Assembly: GCA_024998565.1 (NCBI GenBank)
Contig: JACOEM010000009.1
Location: 1-64,000, forward strand
Source: Nitrospira sp.
GTDB taxonomy: Bacteria > Nitrospirota > Nitrospiria > Nitrospirales > Nitrospiraceae
Reading direction: 5' to 3'
DNA: 64,000 bases
The position numbers were made by a program, and so were the translations under genes. How positions within the stretch are numbered: the stretch's first letter is position 1; every line of letters begins with the position of its first letter. Of the stretch, positions 48,675-57,284 are shown piece after piece. The notes beneath the pieces are model-generated. The model ran no database searches. It was given only the letters and a program-made list of their open reading frames with translations, and was not told the DNA's origin.

Positions 48675-49622
48675 ATGGCGATTGGGAAATATATGCGCAT
48701 GCTGGCGATCGTGGCCACGGCCACGGTCGCCGTCGCGCTGGCGGGGTGCAGCCGGTTCGAGCCGCGCGACAAGCGCTTCTATTACCGTGCGATGTGGAAT
48801 TTTTCGTTGCGGGAAGATCTGGCCGAACTCGACAGTGAGTTCAACGGCGTGGACTTCGGCCATTCCAATCTGTACGAGAATCTGTTGCTGACCGGCGGTC
48901 AGGACGTGCCGGCCATTGAGGAGCGGGCGCGCAAGCAGACGCTCGCGTTTATCGCGACCAAACCCCGGCTGAACCCGAACGAGGAGGCGATTGCGCCGAC
49001 CTACATGAAGTTGGCCTGGCGCGCGCAGAACACGTTCGACGAAGCCCATGCGCTGCACCGCGCCACGTACGACATTGCGGTGTCGGACGAGCCGGAGAAG
49101 GATCGGGCGATCCGCAATGTGTTGGCCTACTATAAGGACAGCGCCTACGCGATCACCTCGAAGCGATTGGATCACCATCGGCTGGACCGGTTTCCCTATT
49201 CCAAGGCCTTCAGGACCCGCTTCCCCCTGTTCAACGCGACGATCTGGTCGTACCACTACTTGCAGGTGGCCGTGTACGACCCGTTGCAGGCCGCGCGTGA
49301 CCTGGCCGCCAAGACGCAAGCGGTCCGGCCCATTCTTGCGACCTATCGGCGGTATCTCGAACAGCCGCCGGTGCAGTGGACGTTCATGCCGCTCACGGCG
49401 GAACTGAGTCCGCAGTTTGCCGCGCGGTATCCCGAATTGGCCAACATCTTCGACAATCTCCATATGCTGCACGACAACATCAGCGATATCCTCACCAGCG
49501 AGCGGCTCCCGACCTGGGAGGCGAAGCGGGTTGAAATTTATCGCCTGCTGAATCACTACTATCTGGCGAGTGCGGATGCGACCAATCCGATGATCGTGCG
49601 AGGACAGGAGCATCACCATTGA
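48675..49622 (+). CDS. Lipoprotein of unknown function, partner of an outer-membrane barrel
   Basis: 315 residues: lipobox ALAGC (Cys25), then an all-helical domain with no recognised family (FEPRDKRFYYRAMWNFSLRED; YYLASADATNPMIVRGQEHHH at the end). It may be preceded by a run of family-specific operons; here it overlaps the next gene (TTGA). No Ala-Gln charge at +2 (Ser26), so it goes to the outer membrane by the Lol rule. Confidence 0.75.
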   Translation: MAIGKYMRMLAIVATATVAVALAGCSRFEPRDKRFYYRAMWNFSLREDLAELDSEFNGVDFGHSNLYENLLLTGGQDVPAIEERARKQTLAFIATKPRLNPNEEAIAPTYMKLAWRAQNTFDEAHALHRATYDIAVSDEPEKDRAIRNVLAYYKDSAYAITSKRLDHHRLDRFPYSKAFRTRFPLFNATIWSYHYLQVAVYDPLQAARDLAAKTQAVRPILATYRRYLEQPPVQWTFMPLTAELSPQFAARYPELANIFDNLHMLHDNISDILTSERLPTWEAKRVEIYRLLNHYYLASADATNPMIVRGQEHHH

Positions 49623-50404
49623 AGCTGAGAGGTACGCGATTCCTTGCGCTCTTGTTCGGCGTAGTCCTGGCGGTCACGCCCGCGCCGATATTTGCCTTGG
49701 ACCATGACAACCTCGATCCCAACCGTCCGATCGGAATGGAGGATGCCTATGCCATTCCGAAAGGGGAGATCGGCTTGGAGGGCGGCGTGCGGTTCAACGA
49801 CCGCCGAGAAGGCCGCACGCAGGTGACGTTTCAACCGCAAATCATCTACGGCGCCTTCGCCAATACGCAGATCGAAATCCAGGGGGATTTGTTTACCGAC
49901 CCGCGTTCCATCGTGGGGGCGAACAAGTCCGGCGATTTGCACCTGGGGGTCCTCTACAACTTCAATACGGAAACGTTGATGCTGCCGGCGTTCGCCGTCC
50001 GGGTCGAGGCGGATTTGCCCACCGGCGTGAACTCCAAAGGTGTGGACACGCAGCTCACCGGCATCCTGACCCGGTCGTTCGGACGGCTGCGAGTGCACCT
50101 CAATGCGGGCTATACCGTGATCGGGTCGCCGCAAGGGCAGGAGCGGCCCGGCGCCTATCGGGCCGTCGCCGCCGTCAGTTACCCTTTGGGCTACCCCACG
50201 AGCTTTCGCGACACGCTGATTGCCAGTATCTATACCCGCCAATCGGACCTGCGCGGGCAACAGAACCACACTGGCATTGAAGTCGGCATCCGGCACCAAT
50301 TGACCTCGCGTGTCGTACTCGACGGGGGGCTCGGCACCGAATTTGTCGGGCCGGCGGATCGCGCCGCGCTGCTGGGGACGATGGGGGTCTCAGTCGGATT
50401 TTAG
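49619..50404 (+). CDS. Outer-membrane beta-barrel protein
   Basis: 261 residues: signal peptide (about 1-26, IFALD), then alternating strands ending in Phe (MGVSVGF), the mark of Bam-inserted barrels. Pattern EDAYAIPKGEIGLEGGVRF and VRVEADLPTGVNSKG resembles MetA/phenol-type 'transporter' OM proteins. TTG start overlapping the lipoprotein stop implies coupling; the two may act together. Confidence 0.75.
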   Translation: MKLRGTRFLALLFGVVLAVTPAPIFALDHDNLDPNRPIGMEDAYAIPKGEIGLEGGVRFNDRREGRTQVTFQPQIIYGAFANTQIEIQGDLFTDPRSIVGANKSGDLHLGVLYNFNTETLMLPAFAVRVEADLPTGVNSKGVDTQLTGILTRSFGRLRVHLNAGYTVIGSPQGQERPGAYRAVAAVSYPLGYPTSFRDTLIASIYTRQSDLRGQQNHTGIEVGIRHQLTSRVVLDGGLGTEFVGPADRAALLGTMGVSVGF

Positions 50405-50456
50405 GGGTGGGGGGCGGAGTCCGGCGTTGCTCCGTGCACCGAAGGGACGGGGCGTC

Positions 50457-51167
50457 TTAGCGTGCCAGGCTCAGTTTCGCCATGTGCCAGAGACTCTCCG
50501 CCAACCAGCGGCTGTCTTTGAACAGATGGGCCAGTTCGGACGTGAGGATGAAGAAAGCGGGGTAAAACAGGTGCGGACTGGTTTTACTCCAGGCCAGGGC
50601 CGGTTCCACGAGCTTCAAAAAGACAGCACGCCATTTCCAGATCACGGCCACGGCCGTCACACCGAGGCACGCGCCGGACAGGATGTCCGTCGGAAAGTGG
50701 AGACCGACATAAATTCTCGGGAGGGACACAAGCACCGCTGCATGGAGAAAGGCGAAGGCGCCCACCAGCGGGGACACCAACCAAAGGCCGGCGGCAAGGG
50801 CAAAGAACAGAGATGCATGGTCGCTGGGAAAGGAACTCCACCCGGCCAGGAAATCGGCCGGCATGGTGTAGGGCAGGGTGAAATCCAATCCTGCGGTGTG
50901 CACCGGACGTGCGCGGTAGGGGAGGACGAGCTGAAGTGCGCGGGCGACTGCCATCGCCGCGAAGGCTGCGAGGATCGTCAGGAGGACGGTTTGTCGATGG
51001 TCCTCACGATGGGGGACGCGAAACCAGGCCCACCAGATGAGCGGCAGCGAGAGATACCCCTTCAGCGCATCGCTGTCGCTGATCGTCATGATCAGGCTGT
51101 CGATGGCCCAGGACCGTTGGGCAAACTGGTTGAAGAAACCTAAGACGGTCGTGTCGAATCCGTTCAT
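50457..51167 (-). CDS. PAP2 family membrane phosphatase
   Basis: 236 residues with six membrane segments and the PAP2 catalytic motifs: LPYRARP (variant of KX6RP), PSDHA, and RIYVGLHFPTD. Removes phosphate from lipid phosphates such as undecaprenyl-PP or phosphatidate. Convergent with the barrel gene. Confidence 0.88.
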   Translation of the reverse strand: MNGFDTTVLGFFNQFAQRSWAIDSLIMTISDSDALKGYLSLPLIWWAWFRVPHREDHRQTVLLTILAAFAAMAVARALQLVLPYRARPVHTAGLDFTLPYTMPADFLAGWSSFPSDHASLFFALAAGLWLVSPLVGAFAFLHAAVLVSLPRIYVGLHFPTDILSGACLGVTAVAVIWKWRAVFLKLVEPALAWSKTSPHLFYPAFFILTSELAHLFKDSRWLAESLWHMAKLSLAR

Positions 51168-51499
51168 GTGCGCGTCATCTGCAGGGTGGAGTCCTTGTCG
51201 CGTGAGTCAGAGGTCATGAGGCTCGGCTCATGCCGGGGCGCAGGTGCGCGGCAGCGGCAAGATAGCGGAGGTCAGGGCTGTTGTAAATGCTTATAAGCCA
51301 GACCGGTGAAAATCGAAAAATGTTTTCGTCATTCGAGCGCCCGACGTGAGACTCGCGTCCGTACCGGCCAGGGCCGATGTGCCCTGGTCAAAGGCCCTCC
51401 GGGAGGGACTGAATCTGCTCGTCGCAGTGGATCGATCACCACCTTATTGACGGCCATTCGGCCCTAGGCAGATAATGCGCCCGTCGCCAGGAGGCAGGC
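51168..51499. other. Intergenic region without identified gene
   Basis: 332 bases between divergent genes. CCCTCC-G-GGAGGG (about 51397-51409) is the only clear palindrome; no promoter stands out. Confidence 0.4.
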
Positions 51500-52393
51500 A
51501 TGGGACGGGCCGGCCGGATCGCACGCGGAATCATGGTACTTGGCAGTGTCCTGCTGGTCGCCGCCTGCGGCGATTCCTTCAATGACGCGTATTGCGAAGC
51601 GAACAACCACCGCAATCAGCAAACCGTCGAACACCTCACCAACGTCCTCGAGCAAAAGCGCAATCAGCCCGGACTCTATCTCGCGCGTGCCCGCTGCCAC
51701 TACTTTCTCGGCGCCTATGCACAAGCCCTACAAGACGCGTCGGAGGTCATTCGCCGTCTGCCCAATAAAGCCGATGCCTACCTCCTTCGCGCCAAGGCAG
51801 GGAAGATGCTCGGGCAGATTCCACAGGCGCTGCAAGACTACAGCGCTGCCATTAAATTCCAGCCGACCGCCGAAGCCCATTATGGCCGCGGATTGACCTA
51901 TGTGCGGGAGTATCAGGGGAAGGATCGCGAAGCCCTGGAGGATTTCACCGCCGCCATTCGCCTGGATCCCAAACATGTCGGCGCCCATGCATTCCGCGCT
52001 CAGATCTACAGCCGCCACGAACAGTTTCAGCACGCACTGGCGGATTCGGAGACAGTGCTCAAGCTCGATCCCACCACCCCCAATGCCTACTGCAATGTCG
52101 GCTTTGCGCACTATGCGCTGGGGCATGACGCCGAGGGCCGCAAGTTTCTCACCACCTGCTACCAGAAAGATCCCGATCCCCAGACGCGCGGCTATTACGA
52201 AACGGAAGTGAATAAGGTGCTGTATGCGCGGAAGCCGAAGCGGAATTCCGGCGGAAATTACGTCGCTGAAGGTGGGGTGAAGACGCCCTACGATCGGGAA
52301 ATGGAACGCCAGCAGAATGTGTACGAAAGCCTGCGCAATTCAGGCTTCAACGATCGGGCCGAGGCTTGTCGGACGGATGGGTCGAAATGTTGA
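51500..52393 (+). CDS. TPR-repeat lipoprotein
   Basis: 297 residues: lipoprotein signal with lipobox VAAC (Cys23), then about five TPR motifs (about 40-215; e.g. PGLYLARARCHYFLGAYAQAL, PTAEAHYGRGLTYVREYQGKDREALEDF) and a charged tail with Cys. Protein-interaction role at the envelope; partner unknown. GGAGGCAGGC before the ATG. Confidence 0.82.
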   Translation: MGRAGRIARGIMVLGSVLLVAACGDSFNDAYCEANNHRNQQTVEHLTNVLEQKRNQPGLYLARARCHYFLGAYAQALQDASEVIRRLPNKADAYLLRAKAGKMLGQIPQALQDYSAAIKFQPTAEAHYGRGLTYVREYQGKDREALEDFTAAIRLDPKHVGAHAFRAQIYSRHEQFQHALADSETVLKLDPTTPNAYCNVGFAHYALGHDAEGRKFLTTCYQKDPDPQTRGYYETEVNKVLYARKPKRNSGGNYVAEGGVKTPYDREMERQQNVYESLRNSGFNDRAEACRTDGSKC

Positions 52394-52725
52394 GAGAGGG
52401 AGCAGCCGCCCCGTCCTTCTTGCTCGCAGACCGCGCACGATCAGAATGTGCTCGGCCCATGCGCGCAGTGAAGGCCGATGCGGCTACTCCCAAGGGGAAT
52501 GAAGGAGGTAAGTGGCGGGAGCATTAGATTTTGACGCGCCGCCTGAGAAGGCCCTCGTTGGGCGGCGCGCAGTGGGGGCTCACTCAGGCCGCCCTGTGGC
52601 TGATAGGCTCTATAGGTTGGCGCTCTCAGTGGTATACATCTAGCCAACGGCCACTGGCGATCATTAATTTTCTTCGATGAGAATCTGGTCGGTTCTATTC
52701 TAGGAAGTGATTTAGTGAATTTACG
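52394..52725. other. Intergenic region carrying a hairpin repeat
   Basis: 332 bases with no gene; includes the repeat copy at 52533-52573. A shift to lower GC begins near 52640 and runs through the next gene. Confidence 0.45.
52533..52573 (+). repeat. Hairpin repeat, copy A
   Basis: GCGCCGCC (about 52537-52544) and GGCGGCGC (about 52561-52568) are perfect 8-bp arms around a 16-base loop with AGAAGGCCCTCGTTG. The same loop lies between different arms at 60921-60960 (copy B). Confidence 0.6.
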
Positions 52726-53703
52726 GTGGGCCTAATCTTGAATAGCCCGATCCAGCATCATTACGTGCCACAGGTTTACCTCTCTTTTTTTGAAAGCTCG
52801 GAGAAGCCTGGCTCCGTCTATTTCTATCGGAGAGGCGCTGGGCCTCGGCTGGTAAGTACCAGAAAGGTTGCCAAAGAGAGGCATTTATATTCCTTTACTG
52901 ACAAAGCAGGCAAACTGAATACATTTGTCGAGACCGCTCTTAGTAAATTGGAGAGCGATGTAAAACCCATATTGGTGAGACTAAACGCTGCAAAGGAAAG
53001 TATCTCCCTCTCCACAGATGAAACCAGTCTCTTGTTTACGTTTATTAGCGTTCAGGCTGCAAGGACACCCGCATTCAGGAAGGTGATCAAGCAAATGTCC
53101 GTGAATCTTGCACAAATGACTCTGCAACAAGCCGTACAGAATATTGATTGGCTTAGGGATAGGCTTGCCGAACAAAATCAATCGGATATTACTGCTGAAG
53201 AATTGCAAGAATTCATATTGGATGACAGCAAGTACACAATTGAAACGGATGGGGACTATTATCTCCTAGAACAATTGAGGTTGCAGATGGAGATTCATAA
53301 GGCCATCAGCATCAAGAATCCCGTCCTTCTCAAAAGTGAAGAATCGCCCTTTATCACGTCTGACTTTCCGGTAACCCTTGTTAAAGACCCGCGAGCACCA
53401 TCCTACTATGGCGCTGGGTTTCTAACCTCGACGATATACCTACCCTTGGGGCAACATACCTGCCTGCTACTGGTTAATCCGCCTGTGCCTGAGTGCTCTG
53501 ATCCCAGCGAAATGTGGGTTGGTTTATCGAAGATCCCTCCCAGCAAAGTCAGATGGATCAATAAGTTGATGGTACTCTCTGCGGAAAAGTATCTGTTTGC
53601 CAGCAATTATAATCAGAAGATACAAAAGATATTTGATGCGACTACGAATCCCGAACGAGTCGAATTTTCTAGTCCATTTACTCGAGCCAGGAAGAACCAG
53701 TGA
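52726..53703 (+). CDS. DUF4238 protein, low-GC and probably acquired
   Basis: 325 residues with the DUF4238 start QHHYVPQVYLSFF and a later ITSDFPVTLV. The base composition (nearer 47% GC) and A/T-ending codons differ sharply from neighbours, pointing to recent transfer. DUF4238 genes are often stand-alone and sporadic; a defence role is possible but unproven. Start GTG 52726 or TTG 52738. Confidence 0.82.
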   Translation: MGLILNSPIQHHYVPQVYLSFFESSEKPGSVYFYRRGAGPRLVSTRKVAKERHLYSFTDKAGKLNTFVETALSKLESDVKPILVRLNAAKESISLSTDETSLLFTFISVQAARTPAFRKVIKQMSVNLAQMTLQQAVQNIDWLRDRLAEQNQSDITAEELQEFILDDSKYTIETDGDYYLLEQLRLQMEIHKAISIKNPVLLKSEESPFITSDFPVTLVKDPRAPSYYGAGFLTSTIYLPLGQHTCLLLVNPPVPECSDPSEMWVGLSKIPPSKVRWINKLMVLSAEKYLFASNYNQKIQKIFDATTNPERVEFSSPFTRARKNQ

Positions 53704-53867
53704 CCACAATTGCCTATCGCTGGGCTTTTGTCCGCGCTGAGACACCTCAAGAGCGCTGATATAACTCTACAGCTTGGGTGGCAATTAGATGTCCAACGAG
53801 CCGTCATTTTCCCGGTGAATCGAAAGGGGTGCGAGGTTTTGACATGCGCCGACTACAAATGCCTTGA

Positions 53868-53897
53868 TTGACAGGAGCCCCTAGTAGCCCATAAATT
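53868..53897 (+). promoter_or_regulatory. Sigma70-type promoter for the gene at 53919
   Basis: TTGACA (53868-53873), 18 bases, TAAATT (53892-53897); start near 53904. Confidence 0.6.
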
Positions 53898-53918
53898 AAG
53901 TACAAGGGAGGATCCGTG

Positions 53919-54215
53919 ATGGCACTTCTTCTCGCGTTCTACCTCATCTTTTCCGCAGTCATTCCAGCATCAGCGTTAGAGGGTTCTCCGGCCGCCGCCG
54001 CGTTGGTCATCAAGGCCGATGTTCTGTATTGGGAAGGCGAGGAACTCATTGTGAAGGAGTTCTCCGGTCACGAAGAGCGTCTGCTGGTCACCCCGGAAAC
54101 CAAAATCGAAGGCGTGGTGGGTGGGCGATTGAAAACCGGCGATAAGATCGTGGCGCAGATTACCGACGACCGTAAGGCGCTCTCGATCAAGTTGCAGGTT
54201 CCGGGCGGCATGTAG
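53919..54215 (+). CDS. Small secreted protein of unknown function
   Basis: 98 residues: signal peptide (about 1-20, PASAL), then a short beta-rich domain (KADVLYWEGEELIVKEFSGHEERLLVTPETKI). Similar small 'DUF5666-like' OB-type domains handle no known substrate. ATG 53919 has AGGGAGGA 6 bases upstream. Confidence 0.7.
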   Translation: MALLLAFYLIFSAVIPASALEGSPAAAALVIKADVLYWEGEELIVKEFSGHEERLLVTPETKIEGVVGGRLKTGDKIVAQITDDRKALSIKLQVPGGM

Positions 54216-54242
54216 GGTCCTCTCCTCCGAATGTTCCGATGT

Positions 54243-54399
54243 AGGAGGTTCAAAATGGCCGCCCTCTTCGTTCGTCGTTCGTGAAACGTCGTTCGTATCT
54301 CGTTTCAGAGCGGACGGTGACATGTTCGCGAGATACGTTTCACGCTTCACGGATCGGCAAGTAACGGAGAACGCTGCTGGCGGCCATTTTCAACATCCT
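54243..54399. repeat. MITE-like element with 21-bp inverted ends (second type)
   Basis: AGGAGGTTCAAAATGGCCGCC-type left end (54243-54263) and its inverted copy (54379-54399) agree at 19 of 21 bases. Inside, GTGAAACG/CGTTTCAC and GTATCTCG/CGAGATAC form nested stems. It lies 1 base from the stop of the next gene. Unrelated in sequence to the element at 48461. Confidence 0.65.
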
Positions 54400-54400
54400 G

Positions 54401-55117
54401 CTAATCGAGGATTGAGAAGGCGCCGATAAAATACGGCCCGTTCGCCGCCTGCGCGCCTCTGACCCGCACTTCGGTCACATCGAACACCCATCCGCCGACC
54501 AACCAGGGATTGGGGGCCAGGTTCGACCAGTACCACCAGCTGCCGTTCGATTTCCTGAACCAGAATTGAATCGGCTCGGTGCCGGTCACTCTGATGATCG
54601 GCATGTCGAACACCCTGGGCTGGTGCGTGACTCGATCCTCCATCCAGATCTTGATCCAGTGATCCTTGCCATGTGTGCCGAGCGTTCTCGGTTCATGAAT
54701 CCAATCGGCGGCGATGCAGTCGTCGCCGACGTTCCGTCCAAAGCCCGCGCCGGGGCCGTCGCCGGGATCGACAAAGCAGGGGGTGAGCAGACTTGGACTG
54801 TCAAAGACCAGGTGGATGTGGCCATAGGTCATGTCTTCGACATTGATGTAGTTACCGAAGCAACGATGGCGGTAGGTCCAGCAGGCCTGATGGGTGGCAT
54901 TACACGGTTGCAACTCGCCTGAATTGTCGATGCCGGTGGGGTAACCGAAGTTCCCTCTTGCCTGCCCGTAGATATAGGTCAGCGCAAACGTATTATCGAA
55001 GTCGACCACGCAGTCACCCAGCCAATCGTGGGCTTCGGCCGGTGTGGATGTCGGTAAGAGTCCGCCCAGGATGACGGTTGTGAAGAGCAGCAGCGTGCCG
55101 AGTGGTATCCGCTTCAT
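54401..55117 (-). CDS. Secreted Cys/Trp-rich protein of unknown function
   Basis: 238 residues: signal peptide (about 1-29, AEAHD), then a domain with six Cys (disulfides likely) and many Trp, e.g. WFRKSNGSWWYWSNLAPNPWLVGGW. No family recognised. AAAGGA before ATG. Downstream end touches a MITE-like element. Confidence 0.7.
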   Translation of the reverse strand: MKRIPLGTLLLFTTVILGGLLPTSTPAEAHDWLGDCVVDFDNTFALTYIYGQARGNFGYPTGIDNSGELQPCNATHQACWTYRHRCFGNYINVEDMTYGHIHLVFDSPSLLTPCFVDPGDGPGAGFGRNVGDDCIAADWIHEPRTLGTHGKDHWIKIWMEDRVTHQPRVFDMPIIRVTGTEPIQFWFRKSNGSWWYWSNLAPNPWLVGGWVFDVTEVRVRGAQAANGPYFIGAFSILD

Positions 55118-55157
55118 GGTCCGTTCCTTTCTCGCTCAGGTCGGGTGCCGTTCACGG

Positions 55158-55502
55158 TCACTTGCCGATCGCGTCTCGTAACCGGTGAAACGCCTGATCA
55201 CGCTCGGCTTCCGGCAGAAGCAGGGCCGCATGGTGATACCGATCCACCAAACGCTGCTTCTGCCGAAAGTTTGTGGCTTGGGTAATCTGTGTGAGCAATC
55301 TGTTCAAATCGACAGGCCCGGCGGGATTCTGCTGGTGCAGCGACGATTCCGCCAACATGGCGCGTACTTCCTCATCGCTCGCCTGGCGAGGGCCTTGTAG
55401 GGTTTGTCCGGCTTCGCCGAGCGGCCTTCCCGGCACGAACTGGTGTGGAGGAGGCGGGACACATCCGTAGAGAAGCAGCATCAGCAGGGTGATCCGGCGC
55501 AT
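55158..55502 (-). CDS. Small lipoprotein of unknown function
   Basis: 114 residues: short signal with lipobox LLYGC (Cys14), Pro-rich linker (VPPPPHQFVPGRP), helical C-terminus. AAGGAGGG before ATG. Same strand as the preceding secreted protein and just upstream, so possibly co-transcribed. Confidence 0.72.
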   Translation of the reverse strand: MRRITLLMLLLYGCVPPPPHQFVPGRPLGEAGQTLQGPRQASDEEVRAMLAESSLHQQNPAGPVDLNRLLTQITQATNFRQKQRLVDRYHHAALLLPEAERDQAFHRLRDAIGK

Positions 55503-55871
55503 CGTTCCCTCCTTGTCTTCTGCCGGCGATCCTTGAAGCGTGGCCAGAAAGCTCGCTCCGCAGGAGGTCTGGTCACGACTTCACCTCACGCAAACTCTGC
55601 GCCATCGAACTCAGACAGAACCTCTGCGCGTAATAACAATCGCTTGGGTACAGCGACTGAAAGTGCTGGTATTTGTGTGAGGTTGTGGCGGTATCGCATC
55701 GGATACAGATCCGTATCCCATCCGATACGACTACGTAGATGTGCGCGGGAAGGCGAGGCGGCGTTCTGTCGTGAACTGGTTATGGGTGGTGGATCAGGAA
55801 CTGCTGAGGACCCAGGCCGGTCGGTGCCTCGGTTGGGTGGAGTTCTGTCCGGCGACGGTGGAAGTGCGGCG
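55503..55871. other. Intergenic region with a nested hairpin
   Basis: 369 bases, no sure gene. GTATCG (55691-55696)/CGATAC (55723-55728) enclose GGATAC (55701-55706)/GTATCC (55713-55718), with symmetric CATC internal loops. Confidence 0.45.
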
Positions 55872-56000
55872 TTAGCGCCGTCTCCGCAGTCGCACGGGCT
55901 GCCGCCGCTGGATCCAATCCCGGATGAGGGTGCCGATGACCAGCACGGGAAGCGCCAACAGCCAAACATACCAACTTGCCCAGAGCATAGGGTCGTGCAT
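55872..56000 (-). CDS. 42-residue single-pass membrane peptide
   Basis: ATG 55998-56000 with GGAGG about 7 bases upstream opens MHDPMLWASWYVWLLALPVL followed by VIGTLIRDWI and a basic tail ending in RRRR. One membrane helix with a positive C-terminus (C-in). No family known to me. The strong ribosome site is the main reason to call it. Confidence 0.6.
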   Translation of the reverse strand: MHDPMLWASWYVWLLALPVLVIGTLIRDWIQRRQPVRLRRRR

Positions 56001-56271
56001 GATTGTGCCTCCAGTGAATTCGGCACCTGGTAGAGCAAGCACCATACCGTCGCTCATTGTTTTGAGGGATTGTCCTACCGTCAGCGAAATCGCTTGCCAT
56101 TCGCATAGATGCAAGGTTGTGGCGTCGATGTTCTCTGTGGCAACGCGCGCCAGGCAAATTTTGCCCGTCGCATAAACCTCACAATACGTGACGCCATTCC
56201 CACAGGTGCCGGATGGAGACAACCTGAGGAGGTCTACGGAGCCGATACATCGGAGCAGGGATTTGACTCGT

Positions 56272-57186
56272 TTATCCCGCCAGGAAGAAGACGAGTTGCG
56301 GCAGCCAGGGTAGCAACGCCACACCGACGCAGATCGAGAGGGCGACAATCGAGGTGACGAGGTCTTCGTCCAATCCCGTGTCGGTTGCGAAAATGACCGC
56401 CGTCACGGCGGACGGCATGGCGGCGACGAGGATGACGATCGCCCGTTCCATGCCCGAAAGGTCGAGCCCGTAGGCGACCGCAAACCCGAGGAGCAATCCG
56501 CCGATCATCCGCATGCCCACGCCCAGCAATGCCAGGGCCCAGGTTCGGCGCACGGCCGAGAAACTGATCGACAGGCCCAGTACCAGACTTGCCAGGGGTG
56601 TCGTGGTGAGGTGGATGGGGGTGAGTGTGTCGTGGAGCCAGCCGGGAAGATGGCGTTCAAGCAGGGTGAGCAGCAGGCTGAGACAGAGGGCCCAGAGCGG
56701 CGGAGACGACACAAACCGCCGCATGGCTGATCGGGCGGTGGCGCTCTTCGCCCCGTGCCAGACCGCCACTGCATAAATCACCGTGAGCGTGAGGGTGGTT
56801 TGCCCCAGGTCGAACAGGATCGCCTGCGCCAGTCCCTTGTCGCCGAGAGTTGCGAGGACGACGGGATAGGCGAAATAGACAGAGTTGATACAGGCGGTGC
56901 CGAGGAGAAATCCCCCTTGTGTGGCGCGGGGTAGATGCAGCAGGCGGGCGACCGGCCAGGAGCAGAACAGCATCGAGAGGGTCACCAGGCAGGCGGCCAA
57001 CGGGAGCTTCCAGGCTGTGGGGGCAAAGACCACTCGATCCAGCGACACCAATATTGTGGCCGGCAGGCTGATCGAAAAAACTACGAAGGCCAGACGTTCC
57101 GCATGGATTTTCCCGAGCAGGCCGGATGACCGGAGCAGCGCACCGAGCAGGAAGATGGCGATGAAGGCTTGGAGGGTGGCGGGCAT
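56272..57186 (-). CDS. AEC family (auxin efflux carrier-like) transporter
   Basis: 304 residues with about ten membrane segments and AEC features (SLPATILVSL, GTACINSVYFAYPVVLATLG). Bacterial members export malate or other acids; substrate unknown. Divergent from the MFS gene by 98 bases. Confidence 0.88.
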   Translation of the reverse strand: MPATLQAFIAIFLLGALLRSSGLLGKIHAERLAFVVFSISLPATILVSLDRVVFAPTAWKLPLAACLVTLSMLFCSWPVARLLHLPRATQGGFLLGTACINSVYFAYPVVLATLGDKGLAQAILFDLGQTTLTLTVIYAVAVWHGAKSATARSAMRRFVSSPPLWALCLSLLLTLLERHLPGWLHDTLTPIHLTTTPLASLVLGLSISFSAVRRTWALALLGVGMRMIGGLLLGFAVAYGLDLSGMERAIVILVAAMPSAVTAVIFATDTGLDEDLVTSIVALSICVGVALLPWLPQLVFFLAG

Positions 57187-57284
57187 CGACGGGAGGGTAG
57201 CAGAAAACCCGTTCGAAGAGGAGGTGCGCCGTCCGACTGATCCCCGCGTCTTTTTCTATGCGCCTGAACGGCGGGCCTGCTACC

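Noticed and set aside
48621-49619. 332-codon minus-strand frame opposite the lipoprotein gene
   Set aside because: The plus-strand frame has a lipobox and a coupled neighbour; the antisense frame has neither ribosome site nor domain.
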